Below, piece after piece: positions 55,765-64,000 of a stretch of 64,000 nucleotides of DNA. Below the pieces are notes generated by a model that worked only from the letters and a program-made list of their open reading frames with translations, was not told the origin of the DNA and did not search any database. Made by a program: the position numbers and the translations under genes. Every line of letters begins with the position of its first letter. Within the stretch, counting starts at the first letter, position 1. Origin of the DNA: an uncultured Pelagibacteraceae bacterium (GTDB lineage: Bacteria; Pseudomonadota; Alphaproteobacteria; Pelagibacterales; Pelagibacteraceae); assembly GCA_902593235.1 (NCBI GenBank), contig CACJHS010000002.1, positions 1 through 64,000 of the forward strand, given 5' to 3'.

Positions 55765-57531
55765 TTATACTAAGGCTTTGCCTTTTCCTTTAATTTTATT
55801 TTCCTCTTGATCATTTGGGCCCAAGATCATTTGGTTATGAGGTTTTCCAGATGGTATCATTGGAAAGCAATTCTCGTTAGGATCTACATGACAATCAAAT
55901 ATAACAGGCCCATCACAATCAATCATTTCTTGAATTTTATCATCAAGCTCAGATGGACTGTCTGCTTTAATTCCTTTGCATCCATAAGCTTCTGCCATTT
56001 TCATAAAATCTGGTAATGCTTCAGAATAACTTTCTGAGTAATTTTTTTCATGCAGTAATTCCTGCCATTGTCTTACCATTCCCATATACTGATTATTTAA
56101 AATAAATATTTTTATTGGAAGATTATATTGAACTGCAGTAGACATTTCTTGCATTGTCATTAAAACCGAAGCTTCCCCAGCAATATCAATTACTAATTTT
56201 TCAGGATGAGCAATTTGAACACCAACTGCTGCTGGCAATCCATACCCCATAGTTCCTAAGCCGCCAGATGTCATCCATCTATTTGGTTTATTAAATTTAT
56301 AATGCTGAGCAGCCCACATTTGATGCTGTCCAACCTCGGTAGTAACATAAGCATCTTTATTCTTAGTTAATTCATAAAGTCTTTGAACAGCGTGTTGAGG
56401 TTTTATACTTTCATCACTATTTACAAAATTAAGAGAGTCTTTTTCTCTCCATTTTTCAATTTGCTCCCACCACTTAGCTATATTTGATTTATTTGACTTA
56501 CTATGACCATTTTTTCTTTTAGCAATTGTCTTATTAATTTTGCTAATGACACTCGTAACGTCTCCAACAATTGCAAGATCAACCTTAATAATTTTATTAA
56601 TTGATGATGGATCTATATCTATATGAACCTTTTTTGAATTTGGTGAAAACTCATCAATTTTTCCGGTAATACGATCATCAAATCTTGCACCAATATTAAT
56701 TAAAAGATCACAATCATGCATAGCATTATTTGCTTCATAAGTACCATGCATACCAAGCATTCCTAAAAATTGATTATCATCACCAGGGTATGCACCCAAT
56801 CCTTGAAGTGTTGAAGTTATAGGAAAGCCAGTTAGCTCAACAAATTCTCTTAAAGCCTGACTTGCTTTTGGTCCTGAATTAATTACTCCTCCACCAGTAT
56901 AGATGATTGGTTTTTTAGCTTTGCTTAATAATTTTACTAATTCATCAATTTGATCTTGAGAAAATTTATTATGTGATTTTCCATTTAATTTTTTTTCTTT
57001 ATTTGGTTTTTTATATTTTGCTTTTGCAAACTGAATATCTTTTGGAATATCAATCAAAACCGGTCCTGGTCTTCCAGTTGTTGCAACTCTAAAAGCTTCA
57101 TGCATAACTTTAGATAGATCATTTATATCTTTAACTAACCAATTATGTTTCGTACAAGGTCTTGTAATTCCTGTAGTGTCACATTCTTGAAATGCATCTG
57201 TTCCAATTAAATGTGTTGGAACTTGACCAGAAATACAAACTAATGGTACAGAGTCCATATAAGCATCTGTTAAAGCTGTAACAACATTGGTTGCTCCAGG
57301 ACCTGATGTAACTAAAACTACACCTGGTTTTCCTGATGATCTTGCATAACCTTCTGCCGCGTGACCAGCGCCTTGTTCGTGTCTAACCAAAATATGTTTT
57401 ATAGAAGGATGGTTTTTTAATTCATCATAAATTGGTAACACTGCGCCACCTGGATAGCCAAAGATATGTTCTACCTTTTGGTCCTCAAGACATTTGAATA
57501 CAATTTCTGCTCCAGTTAATAATTTTGGCAT
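55765..57531 (-). CDS. ilvI: Acetolactate synthase large subunit
   Basis: A 588 aa TPP enzyme. FGYPGGAVLPIYDEL, RHEQGAGHAAEGYARSSGKPGV (catalytic Glu), and the TPP motif region GEASVLMTMQEMSTAVQYNLPIKIFILNN are clear. It makes acetolactate or acetohydroxybutyrate. It is first in the ilvI-ilvN-ilvC operon. No Shine-Dalgarno sequence precedes the ATG, and a TTGACC-18-TAGATT pair ends 5 nt before it, suggesting a leaderless message. Confidence 0.96.
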   Translation of the reverse strand: MPKLLTGAEIVFKCLEDQKVEHIFGYPGGAVLPIYDELKNHPSIKHILVRHEQGAGHAAEGYARSSGKPGVVLVTSGPGATNVVTALTDAYMDSVPLVCISGQVPTHLIGTDAFQECDTTGITRPCTKHNWLVKDINDLSKVMHEAFRVATTGRPGPVLIDIPKDIQFAKAKYKKPNKEKKLNGKSHNKFSQDQIDELVKLLSKAKKPIIYTGGGVINSGPKASQALREFVELTGFPITSTLQGLGAYPGDDNQFLGMLGMHGTYEANNAMHDCDLLINIGARFDDRITGKIDEFSPNSKKVHIDIDPSSINKIIKVDLAIVGDVTSVISKINKTIAKRKNGHSKSNKSNIAKWWEQIEKWREKDSLNFVNSDESIKPQHAVQRLYELTKNKDAYVTTEVGQHQMWAAQHYKFNKPNRWMTSGGLGTMGYGLPAAVGVQIAHPEKLVIDIAGEASVLMTMQEMSTAVQYNLPIKIFILNNQYMGMVRQWQELLHEKNYSESYSEALPDFMKMAEAYGCKGIKADSPSELDDKIQEMIDCDGPVIFDCHVDPNENCFPMIPSGKPHNQMILGPNDQEENKIKGKGKALV

Positions 57532-57536
57532 TAGGC

Positions 57537-57566
57537 AATCTAGCTGAAGTTGTGCTCATTGGTCAA
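57537..57566 (-). promoter_or_regulatory. Candidate ilvI promoter
   Basis: On the - strand TTGACC (57566-57561), 18 bases, TAGATT (57542-57537), then 5 bases to the ATG. An inverted repeat CTCATT-n13-AATGAG (57555-57579) spans the -35, a possible operator. Confidence 0.45.
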
Positions 57567-57583
57567 GTTTAAGAATGAGTATT

Positions 57584-58492
57584 TTAAATTTTTTTCAAAA
57601 AATTATTTATGTCTTGTGGCTTTAGCTTAATCCAGTTTATCATGTTGCCTCTAGCCCAAGTACTTTGTCTTTTGGCGTATTGTCTAGTTTTTATGGCTAT
57701 TTTTTCTTTAGTATCATGCAAATCTTTTTGTTTTTTCAAGTATTCTTTAATTTCATTAACTCCAATAGCCTTTTTAGCGCTTTTATCTTTTCTAACCCTT
57801 AGCTTTATGAAATCTTTTACTTCTTTTAGTGCTCCATTTTCTATCATCTCACTTGTTCTTACATTAATCCGCTCAATTAATTCTTGTCTAGGGTAATCAA
57901 TGTAAAATTTAAAAAAATCATCTTCCATGAAGTTTGATTTTGTGTTTTTAAACCATTCATGTAGAGATTTTTTTGTAAACTTTTTTACCTCATAAGCTCT
58001 GATAGATCTTTGAGTGTCTGTAGGGTTTATTTTTCCTTTTGAGGATGGATCTATTTTTAATAGTTTTTCATAAAACTTCTTTTGTCCAAGTTTTTTTTGT
58101 AAATCTCTAATTTGAGTTCTTAAATTTAATGAAATATTTGGTATTTTAACTAAACCATCAGTTAAAGCTTTAAAGTATAAGCCTGTACCCCCAACAAGAA
58201 TTGGGGTTTTTTTTCTTTTTTGAACTTCACCAATTTTTTTAATTACTAGCTTAAGCCAATCACCTGTTGAAAAGTTTTTTGTAACATTATGAAAACCATA
58301 CAAATGATGTTTTATTTTCTGGTATTTTTTTGGATCTGGTCTAGCCGATAAAATTTTAAGCTGTTTGTATACTTGCATACTGTCTGCATTGATAATTTCT
58401 CCATTAATTTTTTTAGCAAGCTTAATTGCAAAACTTGATTTTCCTGATGCTGTGGGTCCAGATATTAATATGATCTTGGATTTTAAATCCAT
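57584..58492 (-). CDS. miaA: tRNA dimethylallyltransferase
   Basis: A 302 aa MiaA. The P-loop ISGPTASGKSSFAIKLAKK, INADSMQVYKQLKILSARP and ILVGGTGLYFKALTDGL are the family motifs. It modifies A37 of tRNAs reading codons that start with U. It starts 2 nt after the protease gene. Confidence 0.96.
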   Translation of the reverse strand: MDLKSKIILISGPTASGKSSFAIKLAKKINGEIINADSMQVYKQLKILSARPDPKKYQKIKHHLYGFHNVTKNFSTGDWLKLVIKKIGEVQKRKKTPILVGGTGLYFKALTDGLVKIPNISLNLRTQIRDLQKKLGQKKFYEKLLKIDPSSKGKINPTDTQRSIRAYEVKKFTKKSLHEWFKNTKSNFMEDDFFKFYIDYPRQELIERINVRTSEMIENGALKEVKDFIKLRVRKDKSAKKAIGVNEIKEYLKKQKDLHDTKEKIAIKTRQYAKRQSTWARGNMINWIKLKPQDINNFLKKI

Positions 58493-58494
58493 TA

Positions 58495-59910
58495 TTAGTC
58501 TAGCTTAACACCAATGTATCTTCTTTGATTTTGATTATTATAGATTGCAAGTAAAACAGTCTTTTGATTTGAATTAAGAACTTCTTTAATAATATTTCTT
58601 AAGTCTTCAGCTGATCTGATTTTTTTCTTCTGAGCTTCAATAATAATGCTGTTGAGCTCTATTGAATTTAGTACAGGGCTGTTGTTAGCAATTTTTGTTA
58701 TCACAAGTCCTGTTGTCTGATTTGGTAAATTTCTATTTTTAATATCTTCTTTAGTTAATGGTCTTACTGCAATTCTTAGACTTTCAATTATTTCTTCATT
58801 GTTTTGTTTTTGAGTTTCTGGATTTTTACTTATTTTAAAATCATCTGAAGTTTCTAATCTTCCTAAAATAACATTTTTGACAATCTCTTTTTTATTTCTC
58901 CAAATTTTAACTTCAACCTTTTTTCCAACCTCTGTTCTTGCAACAATTGCTGGAAGCTCTTTCATTTGATTTATTTTTTCTCCATTAAATTCTAAAATAA
59001 TATCACCAGCTTGAATTCCTGCTTTTTCTGAAGGACTATTTTCTGCAACACTTGCAACAAGTGCTCCTCGTGCTTTATCTAATTTTTCAACATCAGCAAT
59101 TTCTTTTGTTACATCTTGAATTCTAACTCCCAACCATCCTCTTTTTGTTTCACCAAATTCGATTAATTGTTTAATTACAATTTGAGCACTGTTAGATGGT
59201 ATAGAAAATCCAATTCCGATAGAACCATTACGTCCTAGAATTGCTGTATTAATTCCAATTACATTTCCTTCCATGTCAAACAAAGGTCCACCTGAATTAC
59301 CTGAGTTTATAGAAGCATCTGTTTGTATAAAATCTTCATATCTTGATAAACCAATTGATCTATTTCTAGCTGAAATTATTCCAGCAGTAACAGTTCCACC
59401 TAAACCAAATGGATTTCCAATTGCCAAAACCCAATCCCCAATTCTTGCTTTATCTGAATCTCCAAAAGCCACAGGGATAAATTTTTCATCTGTTTCTAAC
59501 TGTAAAACTGCAATATCCATAAGTGGGTCAGCGCCAAGAACCTTTGCTTTAAATTCTTGATCCCCATTTACTCTAACAATAATATCGTCAGCATCTTGGA
59601 TTACATGATTATTTGTAACAACAATTCCTTTCTCATCAATTATAAATCCTGAACCTAATGCAGCTGATTGTCTTTCTTGAGGTGTTCCAAATTCTTTAAA
59701 CATATCCTCAAAAGGAGAGCCTGGAGGGAATTGAAAAGGAAAAGGGTTTGAATTTGTTGTGATAGTAGTTGTTGTAGAAATGTTTACCACAGATGGCATT
59801 AATTCTTCTGCAAGATCTGCAAAGGAAGCGGGAACTTGTTTAGAGTTTACATTTAATGAAAAACTGAATGATATAACTAGTGTTAAGAATATAAGTTTAA
59901 TCTTATTCAT
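58495..59910 (-). CDS. degP: Periplasmic Do-type serine protease (DegP/DegQ family)
   Basis: A 471 aa HtrA protease with a signal peptide (MNKIKLIFLTLVISFSFSLNVNS). The catalytic triad lies in TNNHVIQDADD (His), DPLMDIAVLQL (Asp) and INSGNSGGPLF (Ser). One clear PDZ domain (ARGALVASVAENSPSEKAGIQAGDIILEFNG) is followed by a second, more degenerate one (TGLVITKIANNSPVL). It lies next to hflKC, as in many alphaproteobacteria. Confidence 0.95.
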   Translation of the reverse strand: MNKIKLIFLTLVISFSFSLNVNSKQVPASFADLAEELMPSVVNISTTTTITTNSNPFPFQFPPGSPFEDMFKEFGTPQERQSAALGSGFIIDEKGIVVTNNHVIQDADDIIVRVNGDQEFKAKVLGADPLMDIAVLQLETDEKFIPVAFGDSDKARIGDWVLAIGNPFGLGGTVTAGIISARNRSIGLSRYEDFIQTDASINSGNSGGPLFDMEGNVIGINTAILGRNGSIGIGFSIPSNSAQIVIKQLIEFGETKRGWLGVRIQDVTKEIADVEKLDKARGALVASVAENSPSEKAGIQAGDIILEFNGEKINQMKELPAIVARTEVGKKVEVKIWRNKKEIVKNVILGRLETSDDFKISKNPETQKQNNEEIIESLRIAVRPLTKEDIKNRNLPNQTTGLVITKIANNSPVLNSIELNSIIIEAQKKKIRSAEDLRNIIKEVLNSNQKTVLLAIYNNQNQRRYIGVKLD

Positions 59911-59911
59911 A

Positions 59912-60097
59912 TTAGCTCTTAATAAAATAAATAATTATAAAACCTATTACTGCAAAAATAAGTCCACCTGATCTAAGTTGGCTATCTTTAACAAGTTCTA
60001 ATTTTTTCAACATACTTTTCATTTTTGCTGGAAATAAGGCGTACAAAATTCCCTCAATAAATAAGAAAAGACCAAAAGCTATAACTAGCTCACGCAT
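59912..60097 (-). CDS. DUF2065 small membrane protein
   Basis: A 61 aa protein with two hydrophobic helices (MRELVIAFGLFLFIEGILYALFP and GGLIFAVIGFIIIYFIKS) around a basic loop. It matches DUF2065 in length and in position between hflC and the degP-type gene. Function unknown. It starts 7 nt after hflC. Confidence 0.88.
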   Translation of the reverse strand: MRELVIAFGLFLFIEGILYALFPAKMKSMLKKLELVKDSQLRSGGLIFAVIGFIIIYFIKS

Positions 60098-60104
60098 TTA
60101 AGAA

Positions 60105-60977
60105 TTATTGTTGGATTTCAGGTTTTATATTTCCAAAAAATTTAAAAAATTCACTATCAGGTGATAAAATTAAAGAAGTTTCACCACCAATAAGAGCTTT
60201 TTCATATGCTTGCATCGCTCTGTAGAAAGCAAAAAATTCTGGATCTTGACCAAAGGCGTCAGCAAATATTTTGTTTCTTTCTCCGTCACCTTCCCCTTTC
60301 ATAATCTCGGATTGTTTTTGAGCATCTGCTAAGATTACAGTAACTTCTTTGTCTGCAGTTGATGTAATAGTGACAGCCATCTCAGCACCTTTTGCTCTAA
60401 ATTCTTTTGCTTCCCTCTCCCTTTCAGTTTGCATTCTTCTATAAATCGCATCACTGTTAGCTTGGGGTAGATCTGCTCTTTTAATTCTAACATCAACAAT
60501 ATTAATTCCAAAATTTTGTGCTTCGTTATTAACACCTTCTTTAATTAGAGCCATTTGCTTAGATCTATCTTTAGATAATAATGTTTGTAACTCCTCTTGA
60601 CCTAGTACATTTCTAATTCTTGAATTTATAATTGTCGATAATCTTGATCTTGCAACTCTTTCATTTCCAACTGAAATATAAAACTTCAGTGGATCAACAA
60701 TTTGAAATCTTGCAAATGCATCCACAATCAAACGTTTCTGATCTGATGCAATAACCTCTTCTGGCGGAGCATCTAAATTTAAAATTCTTTTATCTAAATA
60801 AACAACATTTTGAATAAAAGGAATTTTAAAGTTTAATCCCGGCTTCATTATAATTCTTTTTGGATCACCAAATTGAAGAATAATTGCTTGGTTAACCTCT
60901 TTAACTATAATTACTGATAAAAAAGCTACAACACCAATTGCAACTAATACTCCTGCTAATATTTTTCCAGCTTTCAT
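60105..60977 (-). CDS. hflC: HflC, FtsH modulator
   Basis: A 290 aa SPFH-domain protein with one N-terminal helix. VKEVNQAIILQFGDPKRIIMKPGLNFKIPFIQNVVYLDKRILNLDAPPEEVIASDQKRLIVDAFARF is the HflC pattern, followed by the helical ADAQKQSEIMKGEGDGERNKI segment. With HflK it forms a large periplasm-facing assembly around the FtsH protease. Confidence 0.96.
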   Translation of the reverse strand: MKAGKILAGVLVAIGVVAFLSVIIVKEVNQAIILQFGDPKRIIMKPGLNFKIPFIQNVVYLDKRILNLDAPPEEVIASDQKRLIVDAFARFQIVDPLKFYISVGNERVARSRLSTIINSRIRNVLGQEELQTLLSKDRSKQMALIKEGVNNEAQNFGINIVDVRIKRADLPQANSDAIYRRMQTEREREAKEFRAKGAEMAVTITSTADKEVTVILADAQKQSEIMKGEGDGERNKIFADAFGQDPEFFAFYRAMQAYEKALIGGETSLILSPDSEFFKFFGNIKPEIQQ

Positions 60978-60978
60978 C

Positions 60979-62079
60979 TTAATTTGTCGCTTTCTTTTTG
61001 AGTTCAGGTAAAGGTAAATATGGAACTACTCCTGAACCTGCATTTTTTTCTATAATTACTTTATCTATATCTGCTAAAACTTTTTCCATAGTTTCTAAAT
61101 ACATTCTCTCTTGAGTAACTGCTTTTGCGTTTTTGTACTCATTATAGATTGCTATGAATCTACTTGCTTCACCCTCTGCTTTAGCAACAACCTCTTTCTT
61201 GTACGCTTCTGCTGCTTGTAAAATTTTTTGCGCTTCCCCTCGTGCTCTTGGAATTACATCATTTGCGTAAGCTTCAGCTTCGTTTTTAGATCTTTCCATA
61301 TCTGCTCTTGCAGCCTGTACATCTCTAAATGCATCAATTACTTGATCAGGTGGGTCAGCCTTTTGTGTTTGAACTTGTGTAATTTGAATTCCACTTTCGT
61401 AATCATCTAAAATAGTTTGAATAATTTCTTGAGTTTCAAGCTCAATTTTAGATCTACCTTCTGTTAAAATTGGTTGAATATCACTTTTTGCAATTACTTC
61501 CCTCATTGCAGTTTCAGCAGCCGCTTTAACTGTACCTTCTGGGTCTTGAATTTTGAATAAAAAATTCCCAGCATCTTTAATTACCCAAAAAACCGAAAAA
61601 TCTATGTTAACAATATTTTCATCGCCAGTTAACATTAAGCTTTCTTGTGGAACATCAGCAACACCACCACCTGTAGAAAAGCCACTGTCTCTTTCAGATC
61701 TAAATCCTATATCCATTCTATTAACCTTAGTGACCTTGGGTGTTTGAACAGTTTCAACAGGAAAAGGTATATGATAGTTCAAACCTGGCTGTGTAGTTTT
61801 TACAAACTTACCAAATCTTAATACAACACCTTGTTCATCAGGTAAAACTCTATAAAGTCCGCTAGCTAACCATACAAAAACTAAAACTAATAAAATTAGA
61901 CTTATTGATTTGCCTCCTGAAGTTTTTCCACCAGGTAAAAATCTTTTAATTTTATCTTGAAGATCTCTAATTAATTCGTCGACATTTGGTGGTGTAGGAC
62001 CTCTACCTGATCCATTACCACTACCACCTCCACCAGGGGGTGCTCCCCAAGGACTTTGACCTTTGAAATCGTCTGACAT
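60979..62079 (-). CDS. hflK: HflK, FtsH modulator
   Basis: A 366 aa SPFH protein. The Gly/Pro-rich N-terminus (GQSPWGAPPGGGGSGNGSGRGP), a single helix (ISLILLVLVFVWLASGLYRV) and DEQGVVLRFGKFVKTTQPGLNYHIPFPVETVQTPKV are typical of HflK. It heads the hflK-hflC-DUF2065-degP-miaA operon. A TATATA lies 9 nt before its ATG and can serve as -10 for either direction (62089-62094). Confidence 0.96.
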   Translation of the reverse strand: MSDDFKGQSPWGAPPGGGGSGNGSGRGPTPPNVDELIRDLQDKIKRFLPGGKTSGGKSISLILLVLVFVWLASGLYRVLPDEQGVVLRFGKFVKTTQPGLNYHIPFPVETVQTPKVTKVNRMDIGFRSERDSGFSTGGGVADVPQESLMLTGDENIVNIDFSVFWVIKDAGNFLFKIQDPEGTVKAAAETAMREVIAKSDIQPILTEGRSKIELETQEIIQTILDDYESGIQITQVQTQKADPPDQVIDAFRDVQAARADMERSKNEAEAYANDVIPRARGEAQKILQAAEAYKKEVVAKAEGEASRFIAIYNEYKNAKAVTQERMYLETMEKVLADIDKVIIEKNAGSGVVPYLPLPELKKKATN

Positions 62080-62130
62080 ATGTCAACTTATATAGTGTCT
62101 TTAATGCAAAAAACAAGTAATGATACTTTT

Positions 62131-62955
62131 ATGACTGATAAAAAACCTGAACTTAGTGCCGCAATGAAAAGTAAGCTAGAGCCTAAAAAATTCACTAAAA
62201 ATCCAATCCTTGGAACTAAATTTACTATAGCCATCTCTAGTGCAAAAGGAGGTGTTGGAAAATCTACTTTTGCAACGAATCTTGCTTTAGCATTAAAAAA
62301 AGTTGGATGCAAAGTTGGTCTCTTAGATGCAGATATTTATGGTCCATCAATACCTAAAATGTTTGATATTAATGAAAAACCAAAAAGTGATGGTCAAAAA
62401 TTAGATCCAATTACAAAATATGACATTCAGTGTATGTCAATTGGTTTTTTAGCTGATCAACAAACTCCAATGATATGGCGTGGCCCCATGGTAACAAGTG
62501 CAATTAAAACTTTCACTCAGAAAGTGAATTGGAAAGATTTAGATTTTATTATTGTTGATATGCCTCCAGGAACTGGTGACACTCAACTTACTTTTTCTCA
62601 AGAAATAAAAATGGATGGTGCAATAATTGTCAGTACACCTCAAGAAGTAGCTCTTTTAGATGTTAAGAGAGGAATAAAAATGTTTGATAAACTTGGGGTT
62701 AAAATCTTAGGTTTAGTTGATAACATGAGTTTTTTCATAGGTGACGATGGAAAAAAATACAAAATTTTTGGAGAAGGTGGAGTAAAAAAAACTGCTGAAG
62801 AATTCCAAAAAGAATTTTTAGGTGAAATTCCAATTAACCCTGAAGTTGGAAAAACTGGCGATGAAGGAAAACCAATTGTAGAGGCTAGCCCTGAGCATGA
62901 AATTTCAAAAATATATTTAAATTTTGCTAAAAAAGTTAAATCAACTTATCTTTAA
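62131..62955 (+). CDS. mrp: Mrp/NBP35 family Fe-S cluster carrier ATPase
   Basis: A P-loop ATPase with the deviant Walker [37 protein letters not shown], and [13 protein letters not shown]. The family carries and delivers [4Fe-4S] clusters; a paired-cysteine site is expected but the usual CxxC near the C-terminus reads as DNMSFF here, without the cysteines, which is unusual. The start is uncertain: the track uses 62080, which abuts the divergent hflK start and covers the candidate -10, while 62104 and 62131 are alternatives. I prefer 62131 ([13 protein letters not shown]). Confidence 0.85.
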   Translation: MTDKKPELSAAMKSKLEPKKFTKNPILGTKFTIAISSAKGGVGKSTFATNLALALKKVGCKVGLLDADIYGPSIPKMFDINEKPKSDGQKLDPITKYDIQCMSIGFLADQQTPMIWRGPMVTSAIKTFTQKVNWKDLDFIIVDMPPGTGDTQLTFSQEIKMDGAIIVSTPQEVALLDVKRGIKMFDKLGVKILGLVDNMSFFIGDDGKKYKIFGEGGVKKTAEEFQKEFLGEIPINPEVGKTGDEGKPIVEASPEHEISKIYLNFAKKVKSTYL

Positions 62956-63883
62956 GATCAAAAGCATTCATTAATTCATTCCATTCTCTTTTGGAGAGTC
63001 CAGAACTATCAACATCTACATTTTCACCTTTGATAAGTTTTTGAATAATTAATTTTCCTTTTGCAGAAACCTCTGTTCCACCAACTCTATAATCCATAAA
63101 AGCATCATATGTTATTGGAACCCATTTTTTTACAGTATCCAACATTATGTCAGCATAAACTCTAATTTCATATTGAGCATGACTATCAGCTCTTAATCTT
63201 AAAAAATTCATTAAGTTTAATAAATCGGTTTTCCAATACCATTGAGTATAGGTATTTAGTGTTAAATTCATCCTTGCAAGTTCTCTTGCTAAACCTTTTT
63301 TGTTTTCATCAATAGTTGATCCATCAAATCTTTCATTAAGCATAGTCTCGTAATTATCATAAGTTCTCTCTGCATCACTTTTTAAAAGTTCTAAAACTTC
63401 CTCTGCTTGTTTTCCTTCCAATACATCTCCTCTACCCTGTCTGTTACTAGTTGATTGAGCAGCTAAATTTTCTTGTGAAGGCAAATAAAATTCTTTATCC
63501 AGAATTGAATACCTTGCAGAATATTCATTCACATTTGCAGTTCTGTGTCTAATCCATTGTCTTGCAATAAATATCGGAAGTTTAACATGATATTTAATTT
63601 CGCACATTTCAAATGGAGTACTGTGCCAGTGCCTCATCAAATATTTAATTAAACCTTTGTCGGTTGAAACTTGTTTTGTACCTTTTCCATAAGATACTCT
63701 AGCTGATTGAACTATTGATGTATCGTCACCCATATAATCAACCACTCTAACAAAACCATGGTCTAAAGCTGGGATTGCTTCATATAAGATTTTTTCAAGT
63801 TCAGGAGCAGTAACTCTCTTGGTCTGATTGCTTTGAGATTGTTGATTTTTTATTTCTTCTTGTTGTTCTTTAGTTAATTTCAT
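62936..63883 (-). CDS. thyX: Flavin-dependent thymidylate synthase
   Basis: A 315 aa ThyX. The family motif RHRx7S is present as [14 protein letters not shown], preceded by FIARQWI. It makes dTMP from dUMP with methylene-THF and reduced flavin. The track ORF begins at 63997, but its first 38 codons run over the tmRNA gene on the opposite strand; the ATG at 63883 ([11 protein letters not shown]) is the sensible start. The 3' end overlaps the convergent mrp gene by 20 nt. Confidence 0.94.
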   Translation of the reverse strand: MKLTKEQQEEIKNQQSQSNQTKRVTAPELEKILYEAIPALDHGFVRVVDYMGDDTSIVQSARVSYGKGTKQVSTDKGLIKYLMRHWHSTPFEMCEIKYHVKLPIFIARQWIRHRTANVNEYSARYSILDKEFYLPSQENLAAQSTSNRQGRGDVLEGKQAEEVLELLKSDAERTYDNYETMLNERFDGSTIDENKKGLARELARMNLTLNTYTQWYWKTDLLNLMNFLRLRADSHAQYEIRVYADIMLDTVKKWVPITYDAFMDYRVGGTEVSAKGKLIIQKLIKGENVDVDSSGLSKREWNELMNAFDLKDKLI

Positions 63884-63891
63884 GATTGTTA

Positions 63892-63919
63892 TTGAATCTG
63901 TTGTAATTACTTTTATATT
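63892..63919 (+). promoter_or_regulatory. Candidate ssrA promoter
   Basis: TTGAAT (63892-63897), 16 bases, TATATT (63914-63919). Transcription would start near 63926, exactly where the structured RNA begins. It lies in the short gap divergent from thyX. Confidence 0.55.
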
Positions 63920-63923
63920 AATA

Positions 63924-64000
63924 ACGTTGGTTTTCCAACTACGACGATAAACGAATTTCGTAATAACCATTGCGGACGTGGGGGCAGTACCCACCACCTC
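63924..64000 (+). ncRNA. ssrA: tmRNA (ssrA), acceptor piece of a permuted two-piece gene, partial
   Basis: The end of the window is GC-rich and aligns with the 3' end of tmRNAs. GCGGAC leads into a T-arm-like stem GTGGG / CCCAC around the loop GGCAGTA, then CACCTC, which should continue as CACCA outside the window. E. coli tmRNA has CGGAC, GCGGG-loop-CCCGC and CAGCTCCACCA at the same places (from memory). The loop GGCAGTA is the form I recall for alphaproteobacterial two-piece tmRNA. A GTTGG-TTTT-CCAAC hairpin opens the RNA at 63926. In the permuted gene this acceptor piece precedes the coding piece, so the tag sequence lies to the right of the window. Confidence 0.75.

Noticed and set aside
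57555-57579. CTCATT/AATGAG inverted repeat as a terminator between ilvI and miaA
   Set aside because: The stem is only 6 bp with no proper T-run, miaA and ilvI run in the same direction, and the repeat overlaps a better-supported promoter.
63884-63997. 38-codon N-terminal extension of thyX
   Set aside because: It overlaps the tmRNA gene and its promoter on the opposite strand and has no ThyX similarity; the ATG at 63883 begins the normal protein.

Overview
This AT-rich, very tightly packed 64 kb window looks like chromosomal DNA of a SAR11 alphaproteobacterium (Candidatus Pelagibacter or a close relative). The reasons are the low GC, the near absence of intergenic space (no gap over about 200 bases), the glycine riboswitch in front of gcvT, two complete LIV-type amino-acid importers, TspO, GlaH and AzlCD side by side, and an alphaproteobacterial permuted tmRNA starting at the right edge. 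The genus is inferred from these features; no database was searched. I see no insertion sequence, prophage, CRISPR array, tRNA or rRNA.

Layout. 1-3161: end of an NAD-linked formate dehydrogenase operon (beta and alpha subunits), then selO. 4614-6969: a FAD oxidoreductase, tspO and a short-chain dehydrogenase. 6970-10709: a lipid-modification set (DUF3833 lipoprotein, cyclopropane/methyl fatty-acid synthase family, DUF1365, FAD amine-oxidase-like protein). It lies directly downstream of gcvTHP (10716-15069), so all of it may be read from the glycine-riboswitch promoter near 15230-15260. 15263-18547: pxpBC plus an EamA exporter, divergent from pxpA (5-oxoproline/lactam hydrolysis). 18544-19647: a TPR protein and a TerC-family protein. 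19785-26891: LIV system 1, with the binding protein on + and proC-like, livGFHM, a 23-residue microprotein and an MFS gene on -. 26967-34724: an outer-membrane barrel, glaH, azlDC and LIV system 2, which carries an embedded 60-residue unknown protein. 34812-37330: a lysE-type exporter with a striking hairpin leader, a TIGR03643-like protein, glutaredoxin and a DUF1479 protein. 37336-41696: msrB, an HDAC-like amidohydrolase, a D-2-hydroxyacid dehydrogenase, EamA and a DadA-like oxidase, all in one operon. 41760-48777: leuA-mreBCD-mrdA-rodA. 48880-54088: a peptide ABC importer. 54170-57531: ilvI-ilvN-ilvC. 57584-62079: hflKC, DUF2065, a DegP-type protease and miaA. 62131-63883: Mrp ATPase and thyX, convergent. 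63924-64000: start of ssrA.

How it fits together. The dominant theme is uptake, export and turnover of amino acids and one-carbon units: glycine cleavage, two LIV importers, AzlCD and LysE exporters, a peptide importer, Ilv/Leu biosynthesis, oxoprolinase, and D-amino-acid and formate oxidation. The cell-shape and membrane-protein quality-control operons are housekeeping.

The most interesting non-coding observations are four. (1) A perfect 12-nt complementarity links the inter-aptamer linker of the glycine riboswitch to the gcvT ribosome-binding and start-codon region. (2) A 54-nt hairpin leader ends in T7 immediately before the lysE start codon. (3) Several operon-first genes (tspO, pxpB, proC-like, glaH, dadA-like, ilvI) have a -10-like hexamer only 5-6 nt before the ATG, which suggests leaderless mRNAs. 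(4) Two tiny genes are embedded in LIV operons. Every promoter call is by eye in AT-rich DNA and should be treated as a hypothesis.
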